A stretch of DNA of 10,233 nt from Bacteroidales bacterium UBA1182. GTDB lineage: Bacteria > Bacteroidota > Bacteroidia > Bacteroidales > Bacteroidaceae. Below the pieces are notes generated by a model. The model was not told the DNA's origin, did no database searches, and worked only from the letters and a program-made list of their open reading frames with translations. Made by a program: the position numbers and the translations under genes. The stretch lies in contig DBYQ01000041.1 in assembly GCA_002310015.1 (NCBI GenBank), positions 16,727 to 26,959 of the forward strand, in the 5' to 3' direction. This document shows, piece after piece, positions 1 through 6,942 of the stretch; the first letter of the stretch is position 1; every line of letters starts with the position of its first letter.

Positions 1-218
1 TCGTCCCATTCGGCCTTGGTGCCCATACGGCTACCGTCGGTAGTCTTCAGCGCCATTGCATCGGGCCAGCGATAATACCAGCCTACAGGCCTGTCGGCAG
101 TTATTCCTGTATTTAAGGTACTCCACTTTACACTCAATCCCAAATCAACGTTCTCCTGGGCAGACGATATGCTGCACAAGGCACAGAAAAAGACAATTGC
201 AGAAAAACGTATTCTCAT
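1..218 (-). CDS. Secreted FISUMP-like protein, 5' fragment cut by the window edge
   Basis: This is the N-terminal 72 codons of a minus-strand gene that continues beyond the left edge. It starts MRIRFSAIVFFCALC and has a Sec signal peptide with a likely type I cleavage site after ISSA, then QENVDLGLSVKW. The part that follows closely matches the N-terminus of the 978-residue protein encoded at 5667-2731. Both have VDLGLSVKW, a YYRW.DAMA segment and TTDGSRMGTKAEW, and the DNA is also visibly similar (for example 13-58 against 5457-5502), so the two are paralogues. VDLGLSVKW modules are widespread in secreted Bacteroidales proteins and resemble the Fibrobacter succinogenes major paralogous (FISUMP) domain. 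Their function is unknown. An in-frame ATG two codons upstream (at 224) is an equally possible start; 218 was chosen because it aligns with the paralogue's start. The gene is divergent from pyrH and has its own promoter near 304-311. Confidence 0.85.
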   Translation of the reverse strand, partial: MRIRFSAIVFFCALCSISSAQENVDLGLSVKWSTLNTGITADRPVGWYYRWPDAMALKTTDGSRMGTKAEWD

Positions 219-303
219 AATCATTTATTTATATAATAGATAACCATTAAGGTATCTCACGTTAAAACACATTTTTGAATCATTAACAGCATTGACTGCA
301 GGA

Positions 304-311
304 CAAAAGTA
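304..311 (-). promoter_or_regulatory. -7 promoter box (TACTTTTG) of the FISUMP-like fragment gene
   Basis: On the minus strand this reads TACTTTTG followed by TCC. It matches the Bacteroidetes primary-sigma -7 consensus TAnnTTTG. The same TACTTTTGTCC occurs upstream of the paralogous gene at 5693-5700. The implied transcript starts near 298, leaving a leader of about 75-80 nt before the start codon at 218. No clear -33 TTTG was identified. Confidence 0.65.
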
Positions 312-344
312 TCACACCTTGATCCTCAAAGCAACAAAAAAGCG

Positions 345-361
345 CTGCAAAACTGTTGCAT
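345..361 (-). promoter_or_regulatory. Putative regulator site, TTGCAA-N5-TTGCAA type (copy 1)
   Basis: On the plus strand this reads CTGCAA-AACTG-TTGCAT, two near-perfect TTGCAA half-sites separated by five bases. It lies 34 bases upstream of the outer edge of the -7 box at 304-311. The paralogous gene has the same element at 5734-5750 with the same spacer and exactly the same distance to its -7 box. The position, roughly -47 to -63 from the inferred start, suits an activator or repressor site. No regulator is identifiable here. Confidence 0.5.
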
Positions 362-416
362 CTGCATATAAAACGTAAAAGAGAACAAAATGCGTCCTGC
401 ATACTGGAATATTGAC

Positions 417-424
417 TACTTTTG
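417..424 (+). promoter_or_regulatory. -7 promoter box (TACTTTTG) of pyrH
   Basis: TACTTTTG matches the Bacteroidetes TAnnTTTG -7 consensus and lies 23 bases before the pyrH ATG, giving a very short leader. It sits inside TTGACTACTTTTGTG (412-426), a 15-base string repeated exactly in front of rsmI (7429-7443). No good -33 TTTG is seen at the expected distance. Confidence 0.7.
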
Positions 425-447
425 TGTAATAAAATCAAGAATTAAGT

Positions 448-1158
448 ATGGCAAGATTCAAAAGGATATTGCTAAAACTCAGTGGCGAGAGCCTGATGGG
501 TGAGCAGCGTTACGGAATAGACGAGAAGCGTCTTGGTGAGTATGCACAGCAGATCAAGGAGATACATGATATGGGTGTGCAGATTGGTATCGTAATTGGT
601 GGCGGAAACATTTTCCGCGGTCTCAAGGGCGCAGGCAAGGGTTTTGACCGCGTCAAGGGTGACCAGATGGGTATGCTGGCAACCGTAATCAACGGCTTGG
701 GGCTCAGCTCCGCACTCACATCGATAGACTGCCCCAACAAGGTGCTCACCGCCATCCGCATGGAGCCCATAGGCGAGCTCTACTCAAAGTGGAAAGCCAT
801 AGACGCAATGGAGCAGGGCCAGGTAGCCATCCTGGTGGGCGGCACCGGTAACCCCTACTTCACCACCGATACCGGCTCATCACTGCGCGGCATAGAGATT
901 GAGGCCGATGTCATGCTCAAGGGAACCCGCGTGGACGGTGTTTATACCGCCGATCCTGAGAAGGACCCCACCGCTACCAAGTTTGATGAGATAACCTTTG
1001 ATGAAATCTACAACCGCAACCTCAAGGTAATGGACTTGACCGCCACCACCATGTGTAAGGAGAACGGCCTGTCCATCTACGTATTCAACATGGATATTCC
1101 CGGCAACCTGAAGAAGGTTATTGCCGGCGAGGCTATCGGCACACTGGTGCATAAGTAA
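448..1158 (+). CDS. pyrH: UMP kinase (uridylate kinase)
   Basis: PyrH phosphorylates UMP to UDP with ATP, in cytoplasmic pyrimidine nucleotide synthesis. It belongs to the bacterial amino-acid-kinase-fold UMP kinases, usually hexameric, which are unrelated to eukaryotic UMP/CMP kinases. The 236-residue product is full length for the family. Visible motifs are KLSGES (residues 10-15), GGGNIFRG (51-58), GDQMGMLATVINGL (71-84, UMP-site region), GGTGNPYFTTDT (131-142) and GVYTADPEKDP (164-174). The ATG at 448 gives the canonical start MARFKRILLKLSGES and follows the -7 box by 23 bases. The gene stands alone here: its left neighbour is divergent and its right neighbour convergent across a terminator. 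The familiar downstream partner frr is not next to it. The TAA stop overlaps the first unit of an AATTGAGAATT repeat array. Confidence 0.97.
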   Translation: MARFKRILLKLSGESLMGEQRYGIDEKRLGEYAQQIKEIHDMGVQIGIVIGGGNIFRGLKGAGKGFDRVKGDQMGMLATVINGLGLSSALTSIDCPNKVLTAIRMEPIGELYSKWKAIDAMEQGQVAILVGGTGNPYFTTDTGSSLRGIEIEADVMLKGTRVDGVYTADPEKDPTATKFDEITFDEIYNRNLKVMDLTATTMCKENGLSIYVFNMDIPGNLKKVIAGEAIGTLVHK

Positions 1159-1188
1159 TTGAGAATTGAAAATTGAGAATTGAGAATT
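1157..1188 (+). repeat. AATTGAGAATT repeat array at the pyrH stop
   Basis: Three overlapping copies of AATTGAGAATT-like units, one with a GAAAATT variant, begin inside the pyrH stop codon (the AA of TAA) and run up to the terminator stem. The same unit occurs at the 3' ends of the DUF4419 gene, rsmI and hflX in this window. Confidence 0.8.
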
Positions 1189-1190
1189 AT

Positions 1191-1220
1191 AAAAAAGCGT
1201 TCGTGACCGAACGCTTTTTT
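1191..1220. terminator. Bidirectional intrinsic terminator between pyrH and the DUF4419 gene
   Basis: AAAAAAGCGTTCG (1191-1203) and CGAACGCTTTTTT (1208-1220) form a perfect 13-bp stem around the loop TGAC. The A6/T6 ends supply a U-tract after the GC-rich core on either strand. The hairpin sits between two convergent genes, so it can terminate both. Confidence 0.88.
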
Positions 1221-1234
1221 AATGTCGCGGGAAT

Positions 1235-1250
1235 TAACGCAGGTGCGTTA
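1235..1250. repeat. TAACGCA/TGCGTTA palindrome (copy 1)
   Basis: TAACGCA (1235-1241) and TGCGTTA (1244-1250) are inverted around GG. Read on the minus strand, in the direction of the DUF4419 transcript, the core is AACGCACCTGCGTT. The identical 14-mer lies in the same relative orientation after rsmI (8163-8176). It is 3' of the gene's AATTGAGAATT array. Its function is unknown. Confidence 0.7.
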
Positions 1251-1255
1251 CATTT

Positions 1256-1280
1256 AATTCTCAACTCTCAATTCTCAATT
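1256..1280 (-). repeat. AATTGAGAATT repeat array at the DUF4419 gene stop
   Basis: On the minus strand this 25-nt stretch holds the unit AATTGAGAATT, then a GAGAGTTGAGAATT variant. It begins inside the TAA stop of the DUF4419 gene. It is identical over all 25 bases, including the GAGAG variant, to 9452-9476 at the end of hflX. Confidence 0.85.
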
Positions 1281-2718
1281 ATCTTTGTCGTCTGATGTTG
1301 GCATTGGGGAAGCGGGCCTTGAGGGCAGCTTCCTCCTCAGGTGTCATGCTGCCTGATATGGTAAGGTTGCCTATATCCTTGCCGTCCATCCAATCAGGGA
1401 TGACCACCTTGCCGTCAAAGGTCAGAGAGAGGCTATTGATGCGCCCCATCTTGCGGATTATATCGGGAACCCTGTTCACCCTCAGGTTAATACCTTCCCC
1501 CCAGCCTTCCTCATCACGGTCCTTGCTCTTAAGATCGGCCAGCAGCTCCTCTTCAGTCTGTTTTACACGTGTAAACCATCCCAGCTTGGGAGTCATGGCA
1601 AATGTCTCCGGGTCAACATCCCAGCCCACTATTCCAGCCCAGAACTCCATCATCATCTCCTGTTCTTTCTCACCTATAAAGTCATCGAATATGATGTACT
1701 TGTAATCTGTGCGGACCATCTGGGGCAACATACCGTGATCCATATTGACTTCAGCAGGAGTACGTCCTGACCTGTCATACGGCATCAGTTTAAGGAACCA
1801 GCCGTCAAACTTGGTGGAGCCTCTATCCATACCGCAACTTAGTCCACGCGTTTCGCCAGGGCGGAATTTCTTTACTATACTCTTCCAGAAGTTTACATCG
1901 GGTTTGCCTTTTGATGCCTTGACAAACTCTGTCAGGATGGGCTCCAGATCCTTTACCCACCAGTCTATGCCGTATGCGCTCAGCTTGCGGGTACGGTCCA
2001 GTATGGACTGCCAGTCATCAGAGGTGCCGGTAAGGGTTATGCTGGGGATTCCGCACCCCAAATACATTACAATGTAGTTGAAGTATGACTTCACGGTCTC
2101 CATAAGCACAATCTCAGATACTATGTGTTCATTCACACCTGTTGTAGAGAATTTCTGAGCCATGATATCGGCTATCTCACCCTTGGTATTGCTGCTTATC
2201 TGCATAAAAAAGCTGTCAACGATGGCCTCAAAGTCAGCTTTCCCGTTCAAAAGATCCTCACCGGACTGTACCACAAGGTCAATCTTACCTTCATGATCTA
2301 CAAACAGGTTACGCAACTCCTCAGGGTTGTCATTCACATAGTGGGCAAATCCCTGGCAGATAAGGAACCAGATTACATCGGGTGACAGCACCACCGGACG
2401 GTGATCAGCAAACGCCTCAATCATGCCCTTGAAGAAGGGGCTCTCACCATAGTAGGCAATCTGTCCGTCGCCAAGTCCGGAACCCACTACCCTCTCTGCA
2501 TCACCGGGAATCTCCTCCCGGTTCAACAACTCACTGATGAGCCTACCACTATCCATCATCCGCAATCCCTCACCTGTTGGTTCAGGAAGATCGGGGTCAA
2601 CACGGAAAGTAATGCTCTTTCCCTTCTCCTGGCTAATGATGTCCTTTTTCTTAGCCTGCACAACTGCCGTAACCATCAGTCCGGCTATCATCATCAAACA
2701 AATCCTTAAAGTTCTCAT
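1279..2718 (-). CDS. Secreted DUF4419 family protein
   Basis: The 479-residue product has an N-terminal signal peptide (MRTLRICLMMIAGLMVTAVVQA, residues 1-22), so it is exported to the periplasm or beyond. There is no lipobox. The central part (about 85-385) looks like DUF4419: LSPDVIWFLICQGFAHYV (111-128), ITLTGTSDDWQSILDRTRKL (227-246) and a WF.RVK segment (381-386) follow the pattern I recall for this family. No biochemical function is established that I know of. The tail (about 425-475), with INSLSLTFDG, NLTISGSMT and ARFPNANI, resembles the last turns of a leucine-rich-repeat-like fold; that is inference. It starts 12 nt after the stop of the 978-residue protein, so the two are almost certainly co-transcribed, with this gene last before the terminator at 1191-1220. 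The TAA stop lies in an AATTGAGAATT array. Confidence 0.88.
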   Translation of the reverse strand: MRTLRICLMMIAGLMVTAVVQAKKKDIISQEKGKSITFRVDPDLPEPTGEGLRMMDSGRLISELLNREEIPGDAERVVGSGLGDGQIAYYGESPFFKGMIEAFADHRPVVLSPDVIWFLICQGFAHYVNDNPEELRNLFVDHEGKIDLVVQSGEDLLNGKADFEAIVDSFFMQISSNTKGEIADIMAQKFSTTGVNEHIVSEIVLMETVKSYFNYIVMYLGCGIPSITLTGTSDDWQSILDRTRKLSAYGIDWWVKDLEPILTEFVKASKGKPDVNFWKSIVKKFRPGETRGLSCGMDRGSTKFDGWFLKLMPYDRSGRTPAEVNMDHGMLPQMVRTDYKYIIFDDFIGEKEQEMMMEFWAGIVGWDVDPETFAMTPKLGWFTRVKQTEEELLADLKSKDRDEEGWGEGINLRVNRVPDIIRKMGRINSLSLTFDGKVVIPDWMDGKDIGNLTISGSMTPEEEAALKARFPNANIRRQR

Positions 2719-2730
2719 ATCATTAATCTT

Positions 2731-5667
2731 TTATTTATCACATACGGCACGCACAAAGAAACATTCAAATCTGCGGCTGGATTCAATATCCCTTTCGCAT
2801 TCAGTATTATATATTCTGATTCTCAGTATCTGACAATTCTGTAAGAATTCTGGCTCAATATCAGATGTCATATATTCCATATGGTCCCAACTGTCACTAT
2901 CCCAATTCTCGACTGGCAAATATGGCAGGAAAATGGAATTTGATGTGTATCCGGGCTCCTTGCTCGTCACCCTAAGGCCGGGCACACCGTTCACTGTATC
3001 AACCGTCCACTCACATTTCTCAATCAGCTCATCATACTCATCCTTGGTGGGGGTTCTCCAATCAGCGCCCCAATTCACAAAAGCGGCATCATCGGCAGGC
3101 TCCAGGCGCGTCTTCTCATCGGGCTCACCCACAAAATCGCTCCAACGTGTCTTGTAAATATATTTTGAGTACCAACTGGTCTGGCTTTCTTCATAGAATT
3201 TGATATACTTGTAGTTATACTCCGTATAATAGGTTTTCTCTACGGTTTCTCCCCATGCAAAACGGGCTCCGCCCTGTTCCGGACTGTCGGCACCTACATT
3301 GCAATCGGCCCAAAGCACGCTCAATCCCAAATCAACCATCACCTTCCTGCCGGACGGATTAACCGGATCGGGCCCAATCTTATGCTCTCCGTCATCCGAT
3401 GCACCATTATCCAATACCGGCCGGATTGGGTGTCCGTTGAATCTTGAAAAACCGTCTAAAGAGACTCCAAGCGTTGATGTCCTATAATTTACATAATTGC
3501 CTACACCGCTAATGAAACCTTGTTTGAAAAGATCGTATTCTGCTGCCCAACCGGCTGCCAGAAGGAAAATGCTGTTGTTCTCATACCCCGGAACGCAGCT
3601 GGTTATACGATAACCGCTACTGTCTGCGTTCTCAATCCATTGCCAGGAACATCTGTTCTTAAGTTCCCAAAGTTCATCGGCCGTAGGCATACGCCAGCCA
3701 CCACCCAGAACAACTCTTGCCGCATCATCCTCAGGATCAAGCGTAGTCTTGCAGTCAACCGGATACTCCGGGCTATAATTCCTAGCCTCAAACACATAAT
3801 TGTATTTGGAGAACTGGTTTGTATATTGTCCGAACTTGTATGTGGCGCCGCTATACTCACCGGCTTTAGGAGAAGTCTCGCCCCATGCAAAATAGCCGCC
3901 TGCCTTACGCGGAGATGAAGCACCCAGATTGGCCGATGCCCATTTGACGCTGAGACCCAGGTCAACCGGCTCCGGCATGGGCAATCTAACCTGGACAGCC
4001 ATCTGTGCCTTGCGTCCTCCTGACTCTGCCGTAATCACACATCGGCCCTGACCTACAGCTGTCAGGGTGCCATCTGTATAGCATGCGGCAACCCCGGGAT
4101 CCGATGAACTCCATGTAACTGAAGTGGTGTTGACAAGACGCCCTGAGGGCATCATTAAAGCTTCAAGCTTGCGTAACTCACCATAATCTAAATCCATTTG
4201 CTCAGCCGGCAGGGAGAGTGACTTGAACATTTCATCGGTAAGTGCACGGACAGGGCGGATATTCATTCCCTTGTACCGGTATTCATCGCCTCCCCGATTA
4301 ACATGCATAGCACTTTCCAACACCTCTATCGGAGACATCTCATCCATCATCATCATTCCGTTAACGGAACTTTTGGTACTGAAACAGCCTCCGTTGGTGC
4401 CTCTTTCAGCAGTTGATGACCACAGGAATACATTTTTTCCCCTTTCCACCGGTTCATTACCGTCCATCTCACCTGAATACGGAATGAATATGCTGCGATC
4501 CTCAAAGCCTTTAACCTTGCTGGTGAATTTCATTCCTGCCACACCGTTGACAGTCACCGTATCAAATGAGCAGTTTTCTACCAGTTCACCGAATTCCTCT
4601 CTGGTAGGCATTCGCCATCCGTTGCCCAGCAATACCATTGCCGCGTCATCCGCAGGCTCCAGGCGGTCCAGATTATCGACCTTAAGCCCTTGATGAGAAT
4701 ATCCATCGGTAGTATATTTGTCCATTCCGTTCTGCTCACTGAAACTGCGATAACGGTACTTTTCCCAAGAGAAGAACTCCTTGGGTTCAATCTCAGCCCA
4801 TGCGTAATAGTCTCCGTATTCTTGTGGAGCCGTTGCTCCAAGGTTGCAGGTGGCCCACAGTACGCTCAAGCCCAGATCCACATATTCATTCTCACGCGGG
4901 GTTACGGTTACGGCACACCCGGCGGTCTTGCCGTATGCGGTTACATAGACATTGCAACGGCCCGGACCGGCTGCCACCAAAAGACCGTCATCAACAACTT
5001 TTATCACCTTTTCATCGGATGATTTCCAGATACAGGAACTGTTTACGTTACGCTTGCCGCCAGACATCGTGACACTCAGTCTGGCTGTTGTACCCTGTTC
5101 AATTTTGAGTTTTTTGGTATCAAGTGTAATCTTGGTGATTTCCTTACCTGAAAGCGGCATCACCATTCGCGTCTGCTGCTCTGATTCTCTGTTCTCACTG
5201 TGCCATTCAGAAAAGCCGCGCTTGAAATTGAATCCGTAAGCCGCCTCATCATCCGGCTGTACGCCCTCAGTGGAACACCAATAAGCAGCATAACCGTTAT
5301 ATCCGTCCAAACGGCCGTTCACCATCCATCCTGACGCAGGCAGGAATATGCTGTTTTCCTTATACCCTTTTATATTACTTGTAACAAGGTAGCCTCCCAT
5401 GCCATCCTGCTCCACCCATTTCCAGGTACAATATTTGCGCAGTTCCTCCCACTCCGCCTTGGTGCCCATACGGCTGCCATCGGTAGTCCTTATGGCCATT
5501 GCATCCTGCCAACGGTAATAATCTCCATAAGGCCTTTCTGCCGATACACCCGTATTGACAGTGCACCACTTTACGCTCAGTCCCAGATCCACATACTCCT
5601 GGGCTGACACCACATTAAAAGCGGCGCTCATCAGAGAAGCTATTGCTGCTAAACGGAAAAATCTCAT
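2731..5667 (-). CDS. Large secreted protein with four FISUMP-like modules and two Big2 domains
   Basis: This 978-residue protein has a signal peptide (residues 1-22, NVVSA then QEYVDLG) without a lipobox. The modules, in order, are: FISUMP-like 1 (24-172), Big2 Ig-like (178-256), FISUMP-like 2 (261-475), Big2 (484-562), FISUMP-like 3 (567-753), a Gly/Asp/Pro-rich linker (754-775) and FISUMP-like 4 (777-977). Modules 2-4 share VDLGLSV.WA..N.GA at the start, FAWGE or YAWAE, L.P.DDAA, a WR.PT..E..EL motif and (N)SIF(L/I) near the end. Module 1 instead has TTDGSRMGTKAEW and lacks the DDAA segment, as does its paralogue at 1-218. The Big2 domains show (I/T)W.SSD and GRC.(V/I) motifs. Such proteins are common in Bacteroidales and are presumed extracellular or envelope proteins; their ligand is unknown. 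No T9SS C-terminal sorting domain was recognised. It is the first gene of an operon with the DUF4419 gene. Confidence 0.88.
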   Translation of the reverse strand: MRFFRLAAIASLMSAAFNVVSAQEYVDLGLSVKWCTVNTGVSAERPYGDYYRWQDAMAIRTTDGSRMGTKAEWEELRKYCTWKWVEQDGMGGYLVTSNIKGYKENSIFLPASGWMVNGRLDGYNGYAAYWCSTEGVQPDDEAAYGFNFKRGFSEWHSENRESEQQTRMVMPLSGKEITKITLDTKKLKIEQGTTARLSVTMSGGKRNVNSSCIWKSSDEKVIKVVDDGLLVAAGPGRCNVYVTAYGKTAGCAVTVTPRENEYVDLGLSVLWATCNLGATAPQEYGDYYAWAEIEPKEFFSWEKYRYRSFSEQNGMDKYTTDGYSHQGLKVDNLDRLEPADDAAMVLLGNGWRMPTREEFGELVENCSFDTVTVNGVAGMKFTSKVKGFEDRSIFIPYSGEMDGNEPVERGKNVFLWSSTAERGTNGGCFSTKSSVNGMMMMDEMSPIEVLESAMHVNRGGDEYRYKGMNIRPVRALTDEMFKSLSLPAEQMDLDYGELRKLEALMMPSGRLVNTTSVTWSSSDPGVAACYTDGTLTAVGQGRCVITAESGGRKAQMAVQVRLPMPEPVDLGLSVKWASANLGASSPRKAGGYFAWGETSPKAGEYSGATYKFGQYTNQFSKYNYVFEARNYSPEYPVDCKTTLDPEDDAARVVLGGGWRMPTADELWELKNRCSWQWIENADSSGYRITSCVPGYENNSIFLLAAGWAAEYDLFKQGFISGVGNYVNYRTSTLGVSLDGFSRFNGHPIRPVLDNGASDDGEHKIGPDPVNPSGRKVMVDLGLSVLWADCNVGADSPEQGGARFAWGETVEKTYYTEYNYKYIKFYEESQTSWYSKYIYKTRWSDFVGEPDEKTRLEPADDAAFVNWGADWRTPTKDEYDELIEKCEWTVDTVNGVPGLRVTSKEPGYTSNSIFLPYLPVENWDSDSWDHMEYMTSDIEPEFLQNCQILRIRIYNTECERDIESSRRFECFFVRAVCDK

Positions 5668-5692
5668 ACCTTCATTTTTTTTGAATCCTGGA

Positions 5693-5700
5693 CAAAAGTA
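5693..5700 (-). promoter_or_regulatory. -7 promoter box (TACTTTTG) of the 978-residue protein operon
   Basis: The minus strand reads TACTTTTGTCC, a TAnnTTTG match. The inferred start near 5687 gives a leader of about 20 nt before the ATG at 5667. A CTTG about 20 bases upstream could serve as a weak -33 element. The same TACTTTTGTCC precedes the paralogue at 304-311. Confidence 0.7.
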
Positions 5701-5733
5701 TCTTCATCAAACTCTGAGAACAAGAAAAACGCG

Positions 5734-5750
5734 TTGCAAAACTGTTGCAA
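5734..5750 (-). promoter_or_regulatory. Putative regulator site, TTGCAA-N5-TTGCAA (copy 2)
   Basis: This is TTGCAA-AACTG-TTGCAA. Each half-site is itself a palindrome, so the element is both a direct and an inverted repeat. It starts 34 bases upstream of the -7 box edge, exactly as at 345-361 for the paralogous gene. The bases next to it on the -7 side are also similar (CGC then a T-rich run on the minus strand). It is a candidate transcription-factor site. Confidence 0.55.
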
Positions 5751-5807
5751 TGTGTGTTTCCCTAAAAAAGGTTAACACAAAGGGGCCGTTTTTGAATATA
5801 AAACAAG

Positions 5808-5830
5808 AATGGACGCCAAATACGTCCATT
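5808..5830 (-). terminator. Probable terminator of the lipoprotein-radical SAM operon
   Basis: AATGGACG (5808-5815) and CGTCCATT (5823-5830) form a perfect 8-bp stem with a 7-base loop, 15 bases past the radical SAM stop. On the minus strand the stem is followed by CTTGTTTTATA, a modest U-rich tail. It separates this operon from the promoter of the downstream minus-strand gene. The U-tract is imperfect, so efficiency is uncertain. Confidence 0.5.
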
Positions 5831-5844
5831 TTCATCGTGTTTTT

Positions 5845-6921
5845 TTATGCGTTTTTGATTTTGAGGTAGTTACAGGACAGGATGCCGCCGCTACCGTCAC
5901 GCAAGTGCATGCCGCCGCCCTGGCAGTAGCGCCACACTTTGCAGTCACGGCACTCACCCGTCTTCATCCACTTGCGGTCACGGTACAATTTGAAACTATT
6001 CTCCCAGAGATCCCAGAAATTATCGGTATGGATATTACCCTGATTGTAGTCACTGCGTATGCTGAGGCAGCCTGAGATGGCACCATCATATCGGATTGAT
6101 GCAACGGTAAGACCAGCCACGCAACGGAACAGATGGTCGCGCACAATGCCCTCATAAGGTCCGACGAATCCCTCACATGAGTAGTTCAACTTTATCCTGC
6201 CCTCACGGCGAACGGCAGCAATGTAGTTCATAAGCTGCACGAACTGCTGATTGGAGAGCATCAGCTCATCATCACCGGCGGCACGGCCCATGGGGGCTAC
6301 GGTAAATATGCGCCACTGACGGACACCGCGACTTATGAGATACTCCTTGAACTTATCCAGATAATCAAAGTTACGCTTGTTCACGCAGGTTATGAGGTCC
6401 CAGGTGAGTCCGGGATGTTCATTGAACCAGTCAATGGCGGCATCGGCACGCTTAAAACTCAGCTCACTGCCGCGCATCCAGTTATGCTCCGCCTCAAATC
6501 CGTCAAAACTCATGGCAACGGTATCAAGGCCTGTTTTCACCAGTTCATCGACCTTTTCACGGGTCAGCAGCATACCGTTGGTAACCATTCCCCACAGGTA
6601 TCCGCGTTTCTTGATCTCAGCACCCACCTGAACAATATCCTGGCGCACCAGAGGCTCTCCACCGGTGGTAATGACCACGCATCGGCCACGCTCAAAATCC
6701 TTAGGACTACTGTCCAGAACTCCCAGCAAATCACTTATAGGGGGATCCTCCAGCCCGGCAGTCTTACGGCAGTCACTTCCGCAGTGGCGGCAACTCAAAT
6801 TACAACGCAGTGTACACTCCCAGAACAATTGGGTAAGCTTGTGCTCCAACACCTCTGTACGCAGTGCGGCTCTACCCGCCTCAAGGACTAATCTCTTGGC
6901 AAACGAAATCTTACAATCCAT
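5845..6921 (-). CDS. Radical SAM/SPASM enzyme of an rSAM/lipoprotein system
   Basis: The 358-residue protein has the radical SAM cluster motif C40-NLS-C44-RH-C47, the SAM-contacting GGEP (87-90) and a C-terminal SPASM-like region. The SPASM-like cysteines are C267, C285 (preceded by G280, a G-x4-C), C324-x2-C327-x5-C333 and C350. The usual cysteine four residues after C333 is absent (YCQGGGMHLRD). C36, C51 and C249 are further candidates for ligands. SPASM enzymes often modify peptides or proteins with 5'-deoxyadenosyl radical chemistry. The features SFDGFEAEHNWMRG and WMKTGECRDCKVWRYC fit what I recall of TIGR04133, the radical SAM member of the Bacteroidetes rSAM/lipoprotein system; this assignment is from memory. 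The gene begins 21 nt after the stop of a lipoprotein gene, so the pair forms an operon and the lipoprotein is the obvious candidate substrate. An anaerobic sulfatase-maturating enzyme role is less likely because no sulfatase gene is nearby. Confidence 0.88.
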   Translation of the reverse strand: MDCKISFAKRLVLEAGRAALRTEVLEHKLTQLFWECTLRCNLSCRHCGSDCRKTAGLEDPPISDLLGVLDSSPKDFERGRCVVITTGGEPLVRQDIVQVGAEIKKRGYLWGMVTNGMLLTREKVDELVKTGLDTVAMSFDGFEAEHNWMRGSELSFKRADAAIDWFNEHPGLTWDLITCVNKRNFDYLDKFKEYLISRGVRQWRIFTVAPMGRAAGDDELMLSNQQFVQLMNYIAAVRREGRIKLNYSCEGFVGPYEGIVRDHLFRCVAGLTVASIRYDGAISGCLSIRSDYNQGNIHTDNFWDLWENSFKLYRDRKWMKTGECRDCKVWRYCQGGGMHLRDGSGGILSCNYLKIKNA

Positions 6922-6942
6922 ATCTTATTGCAAACAAAATAA

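Noticed and set aside
225..272. A 15-codon ORF (MCFNVRYLNGYLLYK) in the long leader of the left-edge gene, ending right before the in-frame ATG at 224
   Set aside because: It could be a leader peptide, but it is short, A/T-rich, without a recognisable ribosome-binding site, and absent from the paralogue's leader. It is probably chance.
510..770. Antisense open frame within pyrH, and similar long antisense frames inside the 978-residue, DUF4419, radical SAM and HflX genes
   Set aside because: They lie wholly within well-supported genes on the other strand, show no recognisable motifs or promoters, and are expected shadows of codon bias.
1157..1280. The tandem AATTGAGAATT tracts as a CRISPR array
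   Set aside because: Units are 7-11 bases, overlapping and degenerate, with no unique spacers and no cas genes.
6922..6942. A possible promoter (TATTTTGTTTGC) between the lipoprotein and radical SAM genes
   Set aside because: The bases do not fit TAnnTTTG in the right register and the gap is only 21 nt, so co-transcription is simpler.
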